Shown here one piece after another: positions 47,018 through 55,027 of a DNA stretch of 64,000 nt (within the stretch, counting starts at the first letter, position 1; each line of letters starts with the position of its first letter). The stretch is taken from contig JBBRVP010000004.1 in assembly GCA_038246785.1 (NCBI GenBank), positions 82,706-146,705 of the forward strand, written 5' to 3'. The translations under genes were made by a program, and so were the position numbers. The notes under the pieces were generated by a model, which worked only from the letters and a program-made list of their open reading frames with translations, made no database searches and was not told the DNA's origin. The stretch is from JBBRVP01 sp038246785 (GTDB lineage Bacteria; Actinomycetota; Actinomycetes; Jiangellales; Jiangellaceae).

Positions 47018-48438
47018 GGCGCCACCACCGAGGTGCCGGTGCAGTCCAGCCCCTCCGGGAGGACGGGGGTAGGGCTGGGGGTTGCCGTCGGCGAACGGGA
47101 CGCGGTGCCGGGAGCAGGTGCCGGTGCGGCCGGCGTCGGTGCGGGTGCCGCTGTCGCCCGGGGCACGCTCGTCGCCCGCGGGGTGGCTGCCGGTGTCGGC
47201 TTGCCGGGTGTGGGCTTGCGTGGCACGACCGGCCGGCGCGGCACCGCGGCCTGGCAGGCGGCCTCACGCAGCCGGTCGACGACGGCGTGGGCGTCGTCGA
47301 GGTCGGCCGCCGAAATGGTCCCGGAGACCTGGTCCTGGTAGACCTCGGGCAGCGCGGCGACGGGGAGCCCGCCGGGGATCTCCTCCACGCTGTTGACCGA
47401 GGCGCCCCCCACCTCCTGCGACAGGCCGCGGAAGATCGCCACCTGTCCGGAGTCGGAGCCGACGAAGTACTGCTGTTGGCTCCAGCGGTAGGCACCGACC
47501 AGGGCGATCACGGCGATGCCCACGACGAGAGTCGCGAGGGCGCTGCGCCGCACCCACCGGTGCGGATGCGCCGGGCGCGGTGCGTAGCGCAGCTCCTCGT
47601 CGTCGACGACGACCGGCTCGATCTCGCCGGTGGAGGACGGGTCGTCCTCCGTCGCGGACGCGACCGCCGCCCCGAGCACAACCTCCTCGGTCGGCTGACC
47701 GTCGGAGGGCGCGGCGCCGGCCTCGTCCGTGACGTCGACGACGATCACCGTGACGTTGTCGGGACCGCCGCCGGCGAGGGCAAGGGCAACCAGGTCATCG
47801 GCCGCCGTGCCGGCGTCAGCGGCGGCAGCCAGCGCGTCTCGGATGGCGTCGTCGCGCACCACGTCGGACAGCCCGTCGCTGCACAGCAGCAGCCGGTCCC
47901 CAGCGCGTACGTGGAGCATCTGGAGGTCCGGCTCGGCGTCGGGCTGCCCACCGAGGGCGCGCACGAGCAGCGAGCGCGCCGGGTGGTGGACGGCATCCTC
48001 GGCAGAGATCCGGCCCTCGTCGACCAGTGCCTGGACGTAGGTGTGGTCGTGCGTCACCTGCCGCAACTCGCCGTCCCGCAGGAGGTAGCCGCGCGAGTCG
48101 CCGACGTGGGCGAGCGCGAGGTCGTCGCCGGTCCAGAGCAGGGCGGTGAGGGTGGTGCCCATCCCGGCTCGCTCGGGTCGGCCCTCGACGGCGGCGCGGA
48201 TGCGCTCGTTGGCCGCGTCGACGGCCGCGCCCAGCGCCTGCAGCGGGTCGGTGCCCTCGTCCGCGCCGAGCTCGGCCATCGCGCGGACGGTGACCGCGCT
48301 GGCCACCTCGCCCGCCGCGTGCCCGCCCATGCCATCGGCGATGACGAGCAGCCGCCCGGAGGCCAGGGCGGAGTCCTCGTTGCCGTCGCGGGCCAGGCCG
48401 ACGTCAGTGCGCGCGGCGGCGCGGATCGCCAGGGTCAC
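47014..48438 (-). CDS. pstP: PP2C-family serine/threonine phosphatase PstP
   Basis: Reverses PknA/PknB phosphorylation. The 474-residue protein has the PP2C metal-binding motifs RTDVGLARDGNEDSALAS, VIADGMGGHAAGEVAS, LALAHVGDSRGYLLRDGELR, LLLCSDGLSDVVRDD and GGGPDNVTVIVVDVTD. A transmembrane helix (SALATLVVGIAVIALVGAYR, near residue 300) leads to an extracellular domain and a Pro-rich end. It starts with GTG 10 bases after fhaB. Confidence 0.95.
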   Translation of the reverse strand: MTLAIRAAARTDVGLARDGNEDSALASGRLLVIADGMGGHAAGEVASAVTVRAMAELGADEGTDPLQALGAAVDAANERIRAAVEGRPERAGMGTTLTALLWTGDDLALAHVGDSRGYLLRDGELRQVTHDHTYVQALVDEGRISAEDAVHHPARSLLVRALGGQPDAEPDLQMLHVRAGDRLLLCSDGLSDVVRDDAIRDALAAAADAGTAADDLVALALAGGGPDNVTVIVVDVTDEAGAAPSDGQPTEEVVLGAAVASATEDDPSSTGEIEPVVVDDEELRYAPRPAHPHRWVRRSALATLVVGIAVIALVGAYRWSQQQYFVGSDSGQVAIFRGLSQEVGGASVNSVEEIPGGLPVAALPEVYQDQVSGTISAADLDDAHAVVDRLREAACQAAVPRRPVVPRKPTPGKPTPAATPRATSVPRATAAPAPTPAAPAPAPGTASRSPTATPSPTPVLPEGLDCTGTSVVAP

Positions 48439-48448
48439 GGTCGGCCGC

Positions 48449-48910
48449 TCACTTCCGCAGCTCGACGGTCGTCTTGCCGAGCCGGACTGGGGTCTTGGCC
48501 CGGACGGCCGTGGCCGCTATGACGCGCGTGCCGTTGACCTGCGTACCGTTGGTGGAGCCGAGGTCCTCGACGTACCAGTCGCCGTCGCGCGGGACGAAGC
48601 GTGCGTGCCGCGTTGAGACGTACTCGTCGCTCAGCGGCAGCGAGGCGTCGGGACCACGCCCGACCACGATCGGCGACTCGCCCAAAGGCACCGACCGTTC
48701 GCGGTCGGGCCCGTCGGTCACCACTAGGCGGGTCGGGGCGTTGCGCGCGCGGCGGCTCGCCCGCGGCGCCGGTGCGGGCTTGGGAACCTTCGGCGGTTTG
48801 GGCGCCGCACCGAACAGGTCGCTGCGCATCGCCGACACCGTGGTGAAGACGAACAGCCACAGCACGGCGAGGAAGCCGAGTTTGATGATCGTGAGCGTGA
48901 GCTCAGACAC
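48449..48910 (-). CDS. fhaB: FHA domain protein FhaB (FipA-type)
   Basis: A 153-residue membrane-attached phosphothreonine reader. It begins VSELTLTIIKLGFLAVLWLF (membrane helix), then a Pro-rich linker and a FHA domain (about residues 62-150): SPIVVGRGPDASLPLSDEYV, STRHARFVPRDGDWYVEDLG, STNGTQVNGTRV. The key Arg, Ser and Asn residues are present. In mycobacteria the orthologue joins FtsZ/FtsQ complexes. The GTG at 48910 was preferred over 48916 because GGGGG spacing fits it better. It overlaps the fhaA stop. Confidence 0.92.
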   Translation of the reverse strand: MSELTLTIIKLGFLAVLWLFVFTTVSAMRSDLFGAAPKPPKVPKPAPAPRASRRARNAPTRLVVTDGPDRERSVPLGESPIVVGRGPDASLPLSDEYVSTRHARFVPRDGDWYVEDLGSTNGTQVNGTRVIAATAVRAKTPVRLGKTTVELRK

Positions 48911-49637
48911 CAGCACCCCCGGCAGGGCCGCGCCCCGCCAACCGCTGAACCGTCACCACGGTCGAGCCCAACGTCACCCGGGAGCCGTCGGCCAGGGCCG
49001 CCCGCTCGACCCGGCGCCCGTCGACGACGACGCCGTTGGTGGAGCCCAGGTCGATGACCTGCAGGCCGGCGTTCGCCCCCTCACCGACCACCTGGATCTC
49101 GGCGTGCCGGCGCGAGACGCCGGGGTCGTCGATGCGCAGGTCGGCGGTCGAGGAGCGCCCGAGAACCAGCCCGGGCGCGATCACGGGGGTCTGCACCCCG
49201 TTGACCACCAGGTAGGCCACCGCCCGGCGGATGCCGGTGTCGGTCGGGCGAACCGTCGGCTCGACCGCCGAGAGCACCGCGCTGGAGACGCGGAGCGAGC
49301 CGGTGCCCATGCCTTCCCGCTCGACCAGGCGCACCCGGACGGGGCCGCTGAAGGCGTAGTGCTGCGTGACCGCGTGCTCGCCGACGAGGTCGGCGAACTC
49401 GGCGGACAGCGTCTGGTCGTACGGCGCGAGCCGGGCGTAGTCGTGGGCGGAGAGCTCCACGGTGAAGTCGTTGGGGACGATGCTGCGCTCGCGGGTGAGT
49501 ACCTGCGCGGTGTTGTCGAGCTCGCGCTGCAGCGCCGCGGCGATCTCGACCGGCTTTACCTCGGAGCGGAACGCGCGGGCGAAGGCGCCGTTGACCAGAC
49601 CCTCGACGCGCCGCTCGAAGCGCTGCAGGACTCCCAC
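48903..49637 (-). CDS. fhaA: FhaA, DUF3662 plus FHA domain protein, compact form
   Basis: A 244-residue protein with an amino DUF3662 domain (VGVLQRFERRVEGLVNGAFA, then SEVKPVEIAAALQRELDNTA, to about residue 125) and a C-terminal FHA domain (VIAPGLVLGRSSTADLRIDD, GVSRRHAEIQV, DLGSTNGVVVDGRRVERAAL). In mycobacteria FhaA is over 500 residues with a long disordered linker; here the linker is very short. The known partner is the phosphorylated MviN pseudokinase domain, encoded separately at 4839-6398. AAGGAGG lies 6 bases before the GTG. It is first in the leftward fhaA-fhaB-pstP-rodA-pbpA-pknA-pknB operon. Confidence 0.94.
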   Translation of the reverse strand: MGVLQRFERRVEGLVNGAFARAFRSEVKPVEIAAALQRELDNTAQVLTRERSIVPNDFTVELSAHDYARLAPYDQTLSAEFADLVGEHAVTQHYAFSGPVRVRLVEREGMGTGSLRVSSAVLSAVEPTVRPTDTGIRRAVAYLVVNGVQTPVIAPGLVLGRSSTADLRIDDPGVSRRHAEIQVVGEGANAGLQVIDLGSTNGVVVDGRRVERAALADGSRVTLGSTVVTVQRLAGRGPAGGAGV

Positions 49638-49779
49638 TGGACGCCTCCTTCCGGGTCGCTCGTCGGGGCATTCGCATCCGCGTAGCCGTGCGGCGGTGCG
49701 CCTAGCGATGCTACCGGCGGAGGCCGGGAGCCCCCCGGCCCCGCGTGCTAGCCTCGTTCGGTCCTCGCGCCGAGACGGC

Positions 49780-49836
49780 GTCGGCAGTGTGTCGGCAGGG
49801 TCGTCGGCAGGGTCGTCGGCAGTATCGTCGGCAGGG
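49780..49836 (+). repeat. 12-bp tandem repeat before tRNA-Leu
   Basis: GTCGGCAG recurs at 49780, 49791, 49803, 49815 and 49827 with a near-constant 12-base period (unit GTCGGCAGGGTC). It ends 15 bases before the tRNA, within its promoter region. Confidence 0.8.
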
Positions 49837-49851
49837 CGGCGCGCCGGACAC

Positions 49852-49935
49852 GCGCGAGTGGCGGAACAGGCAGACGCGCACGGTTCAGGTCCGTGTGTCC
49901 GCAAGGACGTGGGGGTTCAACTCCCCCCTCGCGCA
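49852..49935 (+). tRNA. tRNA-Leu (CAG anticodon)
   Basis: A class II tRNA of 84 bases: acceptor GCGCGAG/CTCGCGC, anticodon stem CACGG/CCGTG around loop TTCAGGT (anticodon CAG), long variable arm TGTCCGCAAGGACGT and T arm GGGGGTTCAACTCCCCC. The discriminator is A; CCA is not encoded. Confidence 0.97.
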
Positions 49936-49960
49936 CGACGGACATCGTGGCTGTGCCGGT

Positions 49961-49994
49961 CGATCGTGGGGGCGACCGATCGCCGCCACGATCG
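49961..49994. terminator. Hairpin after tRNA-Leu
   Basis: CGATCGTGG (49961-49969) pairs with CCACGATCG (49986-49994), continued inside by GGCGA/TCGCC with a CCGA loop and one G-G mismatch. It can terminate the tRNA transcript and the convergent 110-residue gene. Confidence 0.6.
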
Positions 49995-50003
49995 CGGCAG
50001 GCC

Positions 50004-50336
50004 TCAGGCGCTCGCGTCGCGGCGCAGCCGCCGCAGCGCGCCGCGGGTCGACAGGCACCCGGTGAGGTCCTGGCATTGCGGTACTGGGTACGGCGGCCGG
50101 CCGAAGACGTGGACCTGGTCGGCGTGGATCCAGCCGTGCTGCGACGGGATGTCGTTGTTGACCGTGCTCAGCTGGCGGTAGTGCGGGGCGTCCCACTTGG
50201 TCGACATGCAGAACACGTTGGTCCGCGTACTCGCACCGCCGAGCCGTCCGACCTGCTGGTGCCCGTCGTCGTAGATCGGGACGAACGTCGACGGGTCGTT
50301 GGCCTCGACGACCGGGTAGGCCGGGTCGAGCCCCAC
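50004..50336 (-). CDS. Hypothetical protein (110 aa)
   Basis: I do not recognise this protein. It has no signal peptide or membrane helix, two or three cysteines, and a natural-looking mixed composition (TNVFCMSTKWDAPHYRQLST, GWIHADQVHVFGRPPYPVPQ). The HGWIHADQV segment resembles the last strands of small SH3-like wall-binding domains, but this is weak. GGGAGGGGG lies about 8 bases before the GTG. The frame remains open upstream of the start without another start codon, so an amino-terminal loss is possible. Confidence 0.5.
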   Translation of the reverse strand: MGLDPAYPVVEANDPSTFVPIYDDGHQQVGRLGGASTRTNVFCMSTKWDAPHYRQLSTVNNDIPSQHGWIHADQVHVFGRPPYPVPQCQDLTGCLSTRGALRRLRRDASA

Positions 50337-50449
50337 GGCGAACCCCCTCCCGCCGGTGGACGATCGAGCGGCGCCTCGGCTCGGTCATGCAGCCCGAGCA
50401 TGGCACGCCGCCGCCACCAGCCGCCGCAACCGGGCCCTTGGCGACCCGT

Positions 50450-50513
50450 ACTCCCCCCTCACGACTCCTGCAGGACGCGGGAGGGGGGAGTTGATCACGT
50501 TAACGTGATCAAC
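50450..50513. repeat. REP-like composite palindrome
   Basis: A perfect 24-bp palindrome occupies 50490-50513 (half-site GTTGATCACGTT). Directly left of it GAGGGGGGAGT (50481-50491) pairs perfectly with ACTCCCCCCTC (50450-50460) across a 20-base loop that holds CCTGCAGG. It lies 45 bases beyond the subtilase stop and may end its transcript. Confidence 0.75.
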
Positions 50514-50558
50514 GCGGGCTGGCGCGCTCGACGGGCCAGGGCGCCGTCGGCGGAGCGG

Positions 50559-52301
50559 CTACCGGGTGACGGCGCTGTAGGCGTTGACGATCCCCGGGCC
50601 GTAGAAGCCGTTGTCGCGGATGCCGCCGCGGCAGGTGGCCTCGCTCTGGATGACCGCCCCCGAGCCGGTGATGCGCGTCCAGTGGAACGTCCGCGGCTGC
50701 GGGCAGGCGTGCGGCACAGCCGAGTTCTCGAGGATCCGCCTGGTGCGCTCCGGGTTGAGCGTGAGCCCGCCGTGGCGGGGGTCGCGCTTGCCGTACTCGG
50801 AGACCACCAGCGCCGCGACGCCGACCGCGTGTGGCGAGGCCATCGAGGTGCCCTGCAGGTACTGGTAGTAGGCGCAGGTGTTGTTCTCGCAGTCCTGCAC
50901 CACGAATGGGGTGTTGGGCGTCCCGTCGGGGTTGAGGTCGCCGCTGGCCTCGGCCACATTGGCCGGGTAGGCCGCGAGGACGAGGTTGCGCGGGTCGCCG
51001 GTGTTGTCGGGGCTGTCGTAGTAGTCGCCGCCCGGGGCAGCGATGTCGGTCTGCTCGGTGCCGTAGTTGGAGTAGTAGGCCAGCCGGGTGGTGATGCCGG
51101 TCGAGCTGACCGCCTCGACCCCGCGGGTCTCCGTGGGCACGGTGATGCAGGAGTTGTTGACGTCGCGGTCGTGCTCGGTGCCCGGCGGGAAGTCCGGGCT
51201 GCTGTCGTCGAAGGTCGGGTGGCCGAGGTCGGTGGCCTCGTTGCCCATGGCGGCGACGGGCAGGACGCCGTGGTGCAGGGCGTAGCTGACGGCCCGCTGG
51301 GTGAGGATCCGGATGACGCGCTGCTCGGTCTGCTCGGCCGGGCTGTCGGCGGGGTTGTTGAGGCAGTTGTAGAGCCACGGGTCGGTGTAGAAGCTCATGT
51401 TGACGACGTCGACGCCGATCTGGCCGGCGTAGGTCAGCGCGAGCAGGGTGGGGGCGAGGAAGAAGTAGCCGGAGTCCTGTCCGGCCCGGATGTTGACCAG
51501 CCGGACGTTGGGGGCGACACCGGCGATGCCGATTCCGTTGATCGGCGCGCCGATGGTGCTGGCGACGTGGGTGCCGTGGCCGTCGTCGTCCTCGTCGACC
51601 GGGTCGACGCAGCTCGGGTGCTCGCAGGTGCCGTCGATGAGCGGATTGTCGACGACGAAGTTCACCGACTGCCGGCGGTCGAAGTTCGGCGCGATGTCGG
51701 GGTGATTGCCGTCGATGCCGGTGTCGATGACGCCGACGAGTACGCCACGCCGGCCGGGCTGCTCGGCGTACGAGCCGTACGGCGTGGCTCCGATCTGGCG
51801 CATGTCCCACTGCCGGTTGGCCAGTGGCTCGGCGGGCGCCGCAGCCGGTGCGGCCGTGGTCTCCTGACCCCGCGAGCGGTTGCGCTCGGCCTGCAGCCGC
51901 TCCACAGCGTCGTCGGCGTTGCGCGCGCTCTTCGGCGCGTAGCCGATCACCTGGTTGCGGGCCACCCCCTCCACGGCCGGGGCCAGGTCGGCCTTCGCGG
52001 CGAACGCGGCTCCGGAGCTGCGCGCAACCGCGAAGCCGACTGCCGTGTCGACCCTGAGCAGCGTCCCTCCCGCCTCGACGACGGCGCGGCGCGCCTCGGC
52101 CGCAGTGGCGCCGGGTTGGAGCAGCAGCACGTACTCCGTCGTGGCCGAGCGCTGGGCTGCGCTCGTCGCGGCAGCCGGCACGGCTGTGGCCGTGCTCCCC
52201 GCGCGGTCGGCCATGGCGCCGGCGGGGGTGCTGCTCGTGACGAGGGCGGTGGCGATCGCGGCGGCGGTTGCGGTGACGGCGGCGGTGATCCTCTTGGCCA
52301 C
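50559..52301 (-). CDS. Secreted S8 family serine peptidase (subtilase)
   Basis: A 580-residue extracellular protease. The GTG at 52301 gives a signal peptide (VAKRITAAVTATAAAIATAL), then an inhibitor-I9-like propeptide (TTEYVLLLQPGATAAEARRA) and the S8 catalytic domain with the complete triad: Asp in GVLVGVIDTGIDGNHPD, His in DDDGHGTHVAS and Ser in GTSMASPHAVGVAALV. Paired cysteines around CEHPSC and CENNTC suggest disulfides. GGAAGGG precedes the start. A longer frame to 52787 crosses the dodecin region and is rejected. Confidence 0.92.
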   Translation of the reverse strand: MAKRITAAVTATAAAIATALVTSSTPAGAMADRAGSTATAVPAAATSAAQRSATTEYVLLLQPGATAAEARRAVVEAGGTLLRVDTAVGFAVARSSGAAFAAKADLAPAVEGVARNQVIGYAPKSARNADDAVERLQAERNRSRGQETTAAPAAAPAEPLANRQWDMRQIGATPYGSYAEQPGRRGVLVGVIDTGIDGNHPDIAPNFDRRQSVNFVVDNPLIDGTCEHPSCVDPVDEDDDGHGTHVASTIGAPINGIGIAGVAPNVRLVNIRAGQDSGYFFLAPTLLALTYAGQIGVDVVNMSFYTDPWLYNCLNNPADSPAEQTEQRVIRILTQRAVSYALHHGVLPVAAMGNEATDLGHPTFDDSSPDFPPGTEHDRDVNNSCITVPTETRGVEAVSSTGITTRLAYYSNYGTEQTDIAAPGGDYYDSPDNTGDPRNLVLAAYPANVAEASGDLNPDGTPNTPFVVQDCENNTCAYYQYLQGTSMASPHAVGVAALVVSEYGKRDPRHGGLTLNPERTRRILENSAVPHACPQPRTFHWTRITGSGAVIQSEATCRGGIRDNGFYGPGIVNAYSAVTR

Positions 52302-52659
52302 GGCGGGTCCCTTCCGGGGGAGGTGTGGCGCAGACCATAGGGCCTGGTCGGCCGGCCCGGAAGGGGGTGGAGCGCCCGAGTTGGCCGTTGTCGTCGCGCT
52401 CGGCTGCCTCGCCGAGGTGGGTGCCGCCGTGGCGTACGCGCTGCTCGGCGCCCTCCTCGTCCAGCGCAGCGACGCCTCGTTCGCGAGCCTGCCAGCCATG
52501 CTGCTGACCCTGCCGCTGTCCGCGCTGCGGGTCCCTGGCCGAAGGCAGGGGCCGGGCTGGCTGATCGAGTCGGTGGCGGGCTGCGCCACGGGGTCTGGCG
52601 TTGCGGCCGCAGAGGCGGTTGGATTCAGGCACACCGGACACCGTTCGAGGGAGGTCAGC
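52302..52659 (+). other. Subtilase-dodecin spacer with a hydrophobic in-frame ORF segment
   Basis: This 358-bp gap contains no gene I can firmly support. In the dodecin frame, from a TTG at 52381 (GGTGGAG 8 bases upstream) or a GTG at 52417, there is a hydrophobic stretch (LAEVGAAVAYALLGALLVQR, SFASLPAMLLTLPLSALRV) resembling small actinobacterial membrane proteins. It runs without a stop into dodecin. It might be a decayed membrane protein gene or chance. Confidence 0.3.
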
Positions 52660-52866
52660 ATGCCTGGCACCGTGGCGAGAGTCACCGAGATCAGCGCGAA
52701 GTCCGACGTCAGCTTCGAGGACGCCGTGAAGGTTGCCGTGGAGCGCGCGCGGCAGTCGCTGCGTGGCGTCACGTCGGCCTGGGTCAAGGAGCAGGAGGTC
52801 GAGGTCGGCGACAGCGGGATCGTCGCCTACAAGGTCAACCTGCTGGTGACGTTCATCCTGGAGTGA
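52660..52866 (+). CDS. Dodecin family flavin-binding protein
   Basis: A 68-residue dodecin, which forms a hollow 12-mer that stores flavins (and CoA in some species). The sequence MPGTVARVTEISAKSDVSFE followed by AVKVAVERARQSLRGVTSAW and VEVGDSGIVAYKVNLLVTFI matches the full family length, and the flavin-stacking Trp is in VTSAWVKEQE. GGGAGG lies 6 bases before the ATG. Confidence 0.95.
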   Translation: MPGTVARVTEISAKSDVSFEDAVKVAVERARQSLRGVTSAWVKEQEVEVGDSGIVAYKVNLLVTFILE

Positions 52867-52872
52867 CCCGGG

Positions 52873-52909
52873 CGGAGCGCTCCGCGGGCCGTGGCGAGGG
52901 CTGCCACGG
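52873..52909 (+). terminator. Hairpins after dodecin
   Basis: CGGAGCGCTCCG (52873-52884) is a perfect 12-bp palindrome. It is followed by CCGTGGC/GCCACGG (52889-52909) with a 7-base loop. Their position 7 bases after the stop suggests a terminator. Confidence 0.45.
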
Positions 52910-52987
52910 TCCGGGAGTGGCTCTGGCCGCGCGAGCCGGGGCGGCTATGCGTCCCGGGGCCGCCAACCCATCCGCAGCCGGGCATGG

Positions 52988-54787
52988 TCACTTCCGCACG
53001 AGGTCGCGGATCGCGGTGAACAGCAGGACGCCGGCGGTGGCGCCGACGACGACGGCGATCCCGAGCCGCCAGTTGCCGCCCAGCCACGACAACGCGTACC
53101 AGAGCAGGACACCGGCCGCGACCAGCGCCACGACGGTGACGAGGAAGGCCAGCAGCCGGCGACGCGCGAAGGCCTCCACCGACAGGAAGCCGACGCCGGC
53201 CCCGGCGAAGACGAGCAGCAGCGGGGACAGCGGCACGAACAGCAGAGCCACGACGACGGCCAGCATGAGCGGCACACTCAGCGCCGACCACACCCTGAGG
53301 AACCGCTCGCGGACGTCGCCGCCGGGCACGTACGGCAGGTGCGCGTGCCGTACGTGGGCCTGCGCCGGCTCGGCCTCCGGCCTGGCGGCGAGCGCCGCCA
53401 CATGCACCTCACACTCGTGGCGCAGGTCGGCCCGCTCCTCGCAGAGCCGGGCCACTGCCTCCTCCTCGGTGCGCACATCGCGCAGGCGCGCCTTCGCCAG
53501 GGCGTCGGAGCCGTGGGTGGCCAGGGTGACGGCGACGATCCGCTTGCGCCGCAGCTCGTCGCGCGCGGTCTCGATCCGCTTGTCGAGCTCGGCGAGCTGC
53601 TCGTCGATCTGGGTCACCCGCTCACGCAGCAGCTCGTCGCGCTCGGCCTCCGTGGGCGCCACCTTGTGTAGCCCGGCCCAGCCGAGCGGGTCGGCCCACG
53701 ACGCCCGGACCGACCCGTCGCGCTCGTAGCGCGGCCCCGCGGGCGCCCGTTCACCGCCGAGCCGGTCGCGGGTGTCGAGCCCCCACAGGCCGCGGTAGTC
53801 GCGCACCCATGGCGTGCTGTCGTCGACCAGCTCGCGTTCCCAGCCGAGCGGCTGGCCCGGTCCGACCGTCTCACCGTCGCCGCGGGCGTAGTCGATGAAC
53901 GGGATGCCGACCCCGGGCCGGTCGTCCTTGAGCCACGGGAAGATCGTCGCGCTGGTCCGTTCGAACGCGGTGACGACCGTCCCGATCCGGCCACGCGGCT
54001 GGATCTGCACCAGGTAGTCCCCCGGCACGAACGCGCCCGAGTGCGAGCCGGCGCCGGCGTAGACGACCGGGGAGTCGCCCACGCGCTGCAGCTGCGGGTC
54101 GTCCCACCGCCGGCGCAGGTCGTCGCCGTCGTAGTCGTGCGAGGAGTACGCCACCCACTGCGGCAACGGTTCTCGGCCCTCGCCCGCGGAGAGGTAGACG
54201 GTCAACATCTCCCAGTCCGACTCGTGCTCGTTGATCCCGGCGAAGGCCGATCGCCAGTCGTTCATGGCGTAGAAGAACCAGTACTGCAGGCAGCGGTAGC
54301 CACCGTCGTGGACCACGCGTCCGTAGTAGGTGCACACCGGCGGGTCCCCGACGGCATCGCGGTACTGCAGCTGGGCGGTCGCCCCAGTAGCGCCGGGCAC
54401 CTTCCCGCGCAGCACGAGCGACCCGCGCAGGCCCGCGTCGACGAAGCGGGCCAGCAGTCCGACGCTGCCCAGCCGTCCGAGCCCGGCCGGCCGCTCGCGC
54501 AGCCGGGCACCGCGGCGGGTCAACGTGGCGACGTCGAGCGGCTTCTGCACGTAGCGCAGGTGCAGCCGGTCGCGGGGATGCTCCAGCGCGGCCCGGCACA
54601 GCCGCTGCAGGTCGAGCTCGCCGGCCGCGACGAGCAGGCGCGCGCGGCCGGTCTCCTCGTCGTCCAGCCACAGGCTGCAGCGCGCCACGTAGGGGCCGAC
54701 AGCCATCGGCCGGAAGTGCTCCCCCCGCGTGAAGCGGACGACCGGCTCGTACGCGCGGAGCAGCGCCAGGTCATCCGTACCCGTCAT
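52988..54787 (-). CDS. Vps62-like domain protein with C-terminal coiled coil and membrane helices
   Basis: A 599-residue protein with no clear named function. Residues 20-330 resemble the Vps62/NPP1-like fold: YWFFYAMNDWRSAFAGINEH, ESDWEMLTVYLSAGEGREPL, VVYAGAGSHSGAFVPGDY. Residues 390-470 form a charged coiled coil (ERVTQIDEQLAELDKRIETA). The carboxyl end has four membrane helices in two hairpins (LMLAVVVALLFVPLSPLLLV, LLAFLVTVVALVAAGVLLWY, LGIAVVVGATAGVLLFTAI). No signal peptide is present, so the large domain is likely cytoplasmic. The ATG at 54787 follows GGGAGGA; starts further upstream have no proper spacing. It is divergent from cspA. Confidence 0.72.
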   Translation of the reverse strand: MTGTDDLALLRAYEPVVRFTRGEHFRPMAVGPYVARCSLWLDDEETGRARLLVAAGELDLQRLCRAALEHPRDRLHLRYVQKPLDVATLTRRGARLRERPAGLGRLGSVGLLARFVDAGLRGSLVLRGKVPGATGATAQLQYRDAVGDPPVCTYYGRVVHDGGYRCLQYWFFYAMNDWRSAFAGINEHESDWEMLTVYLSAGEGREPLPQWVAYSSHDYDGDDLRRRWDDPQLQRVGDSPVVYAGAGSHSGAFVPGDYLVQIQPRGRIGTVVTAFERTSATIFPWLKDDRPGVGIPFIDYARGDGETVGPGQPLGWERELVDDSTPWVRDYRGLWGLDTRDRLGGERAPAGPRYERDGSVRASWADPLGWAGLHKVAPTEAERDELLRERVTQIDEQLAELDKRIETARDELRRKRIVAVTLATHGSDALAKARLRDVRTEEEAVARLCEERADLRHECEVHVAALAARPEAEPAQAHVRHAHLPYVPGGDVRERFLRVWSALSVPLMLAVVVALLFVPLSPLLLVFAGAGVGFLSVEAFARRRLLAFLVTVVALVAAGVLLWYALSWLGGNWRLGIAVVVGATAGVLLFTAIRDLVRK

Positions 54788-54896
54788 GCGGCGCATCCTC
54801 CCGGCTGGGCACCGACCGTGCACCCCTTTCACGACCCCCCCTGCCGCCGTGCTAGCGTGGGCGGCGGTTGCAGCAGTAGTTCCCGCTCGTTCTCAC

Positions 54897-54931
54897 AACG
54901 CCCGCGGACTCAAGCGTCCGTCGGGCGTTTT
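54897..54931 (+). terminator. Terminator-like hairpin with T-run in the cspA leader
   Basis: AACGCCCG (54897-54904) pairs with CGGGCGTT (54922-54929), with an inner GGAC/GTCC stem, and is followed by a TTTT run to 54931. No gene on this strand ends nearby, since dodecin stops 2 kb upstream. TAGCGT at 54851-54856 is a possible -10 for the leader. The structure therefore suggests attenuation of cspA or a short independent RNA of about 70 bases. Confidence 0.6.
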
Positions 54932-55027
54932 CCACTCCCAGGGCCGTGTCGCGGACGTGGAGCGTACGACGCAACCCGGATCCGGCAAGACCGCCGGCCC
55001 GACACCGTTCCACAGAAGGACAGCGCA

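Noticed and set aside
49685..49935. tRNA-Leu as a phage attachment site
   Set aside because: No integrase gene or repeated tRNA end was seen in the neighbouring sequence that I could confirm.
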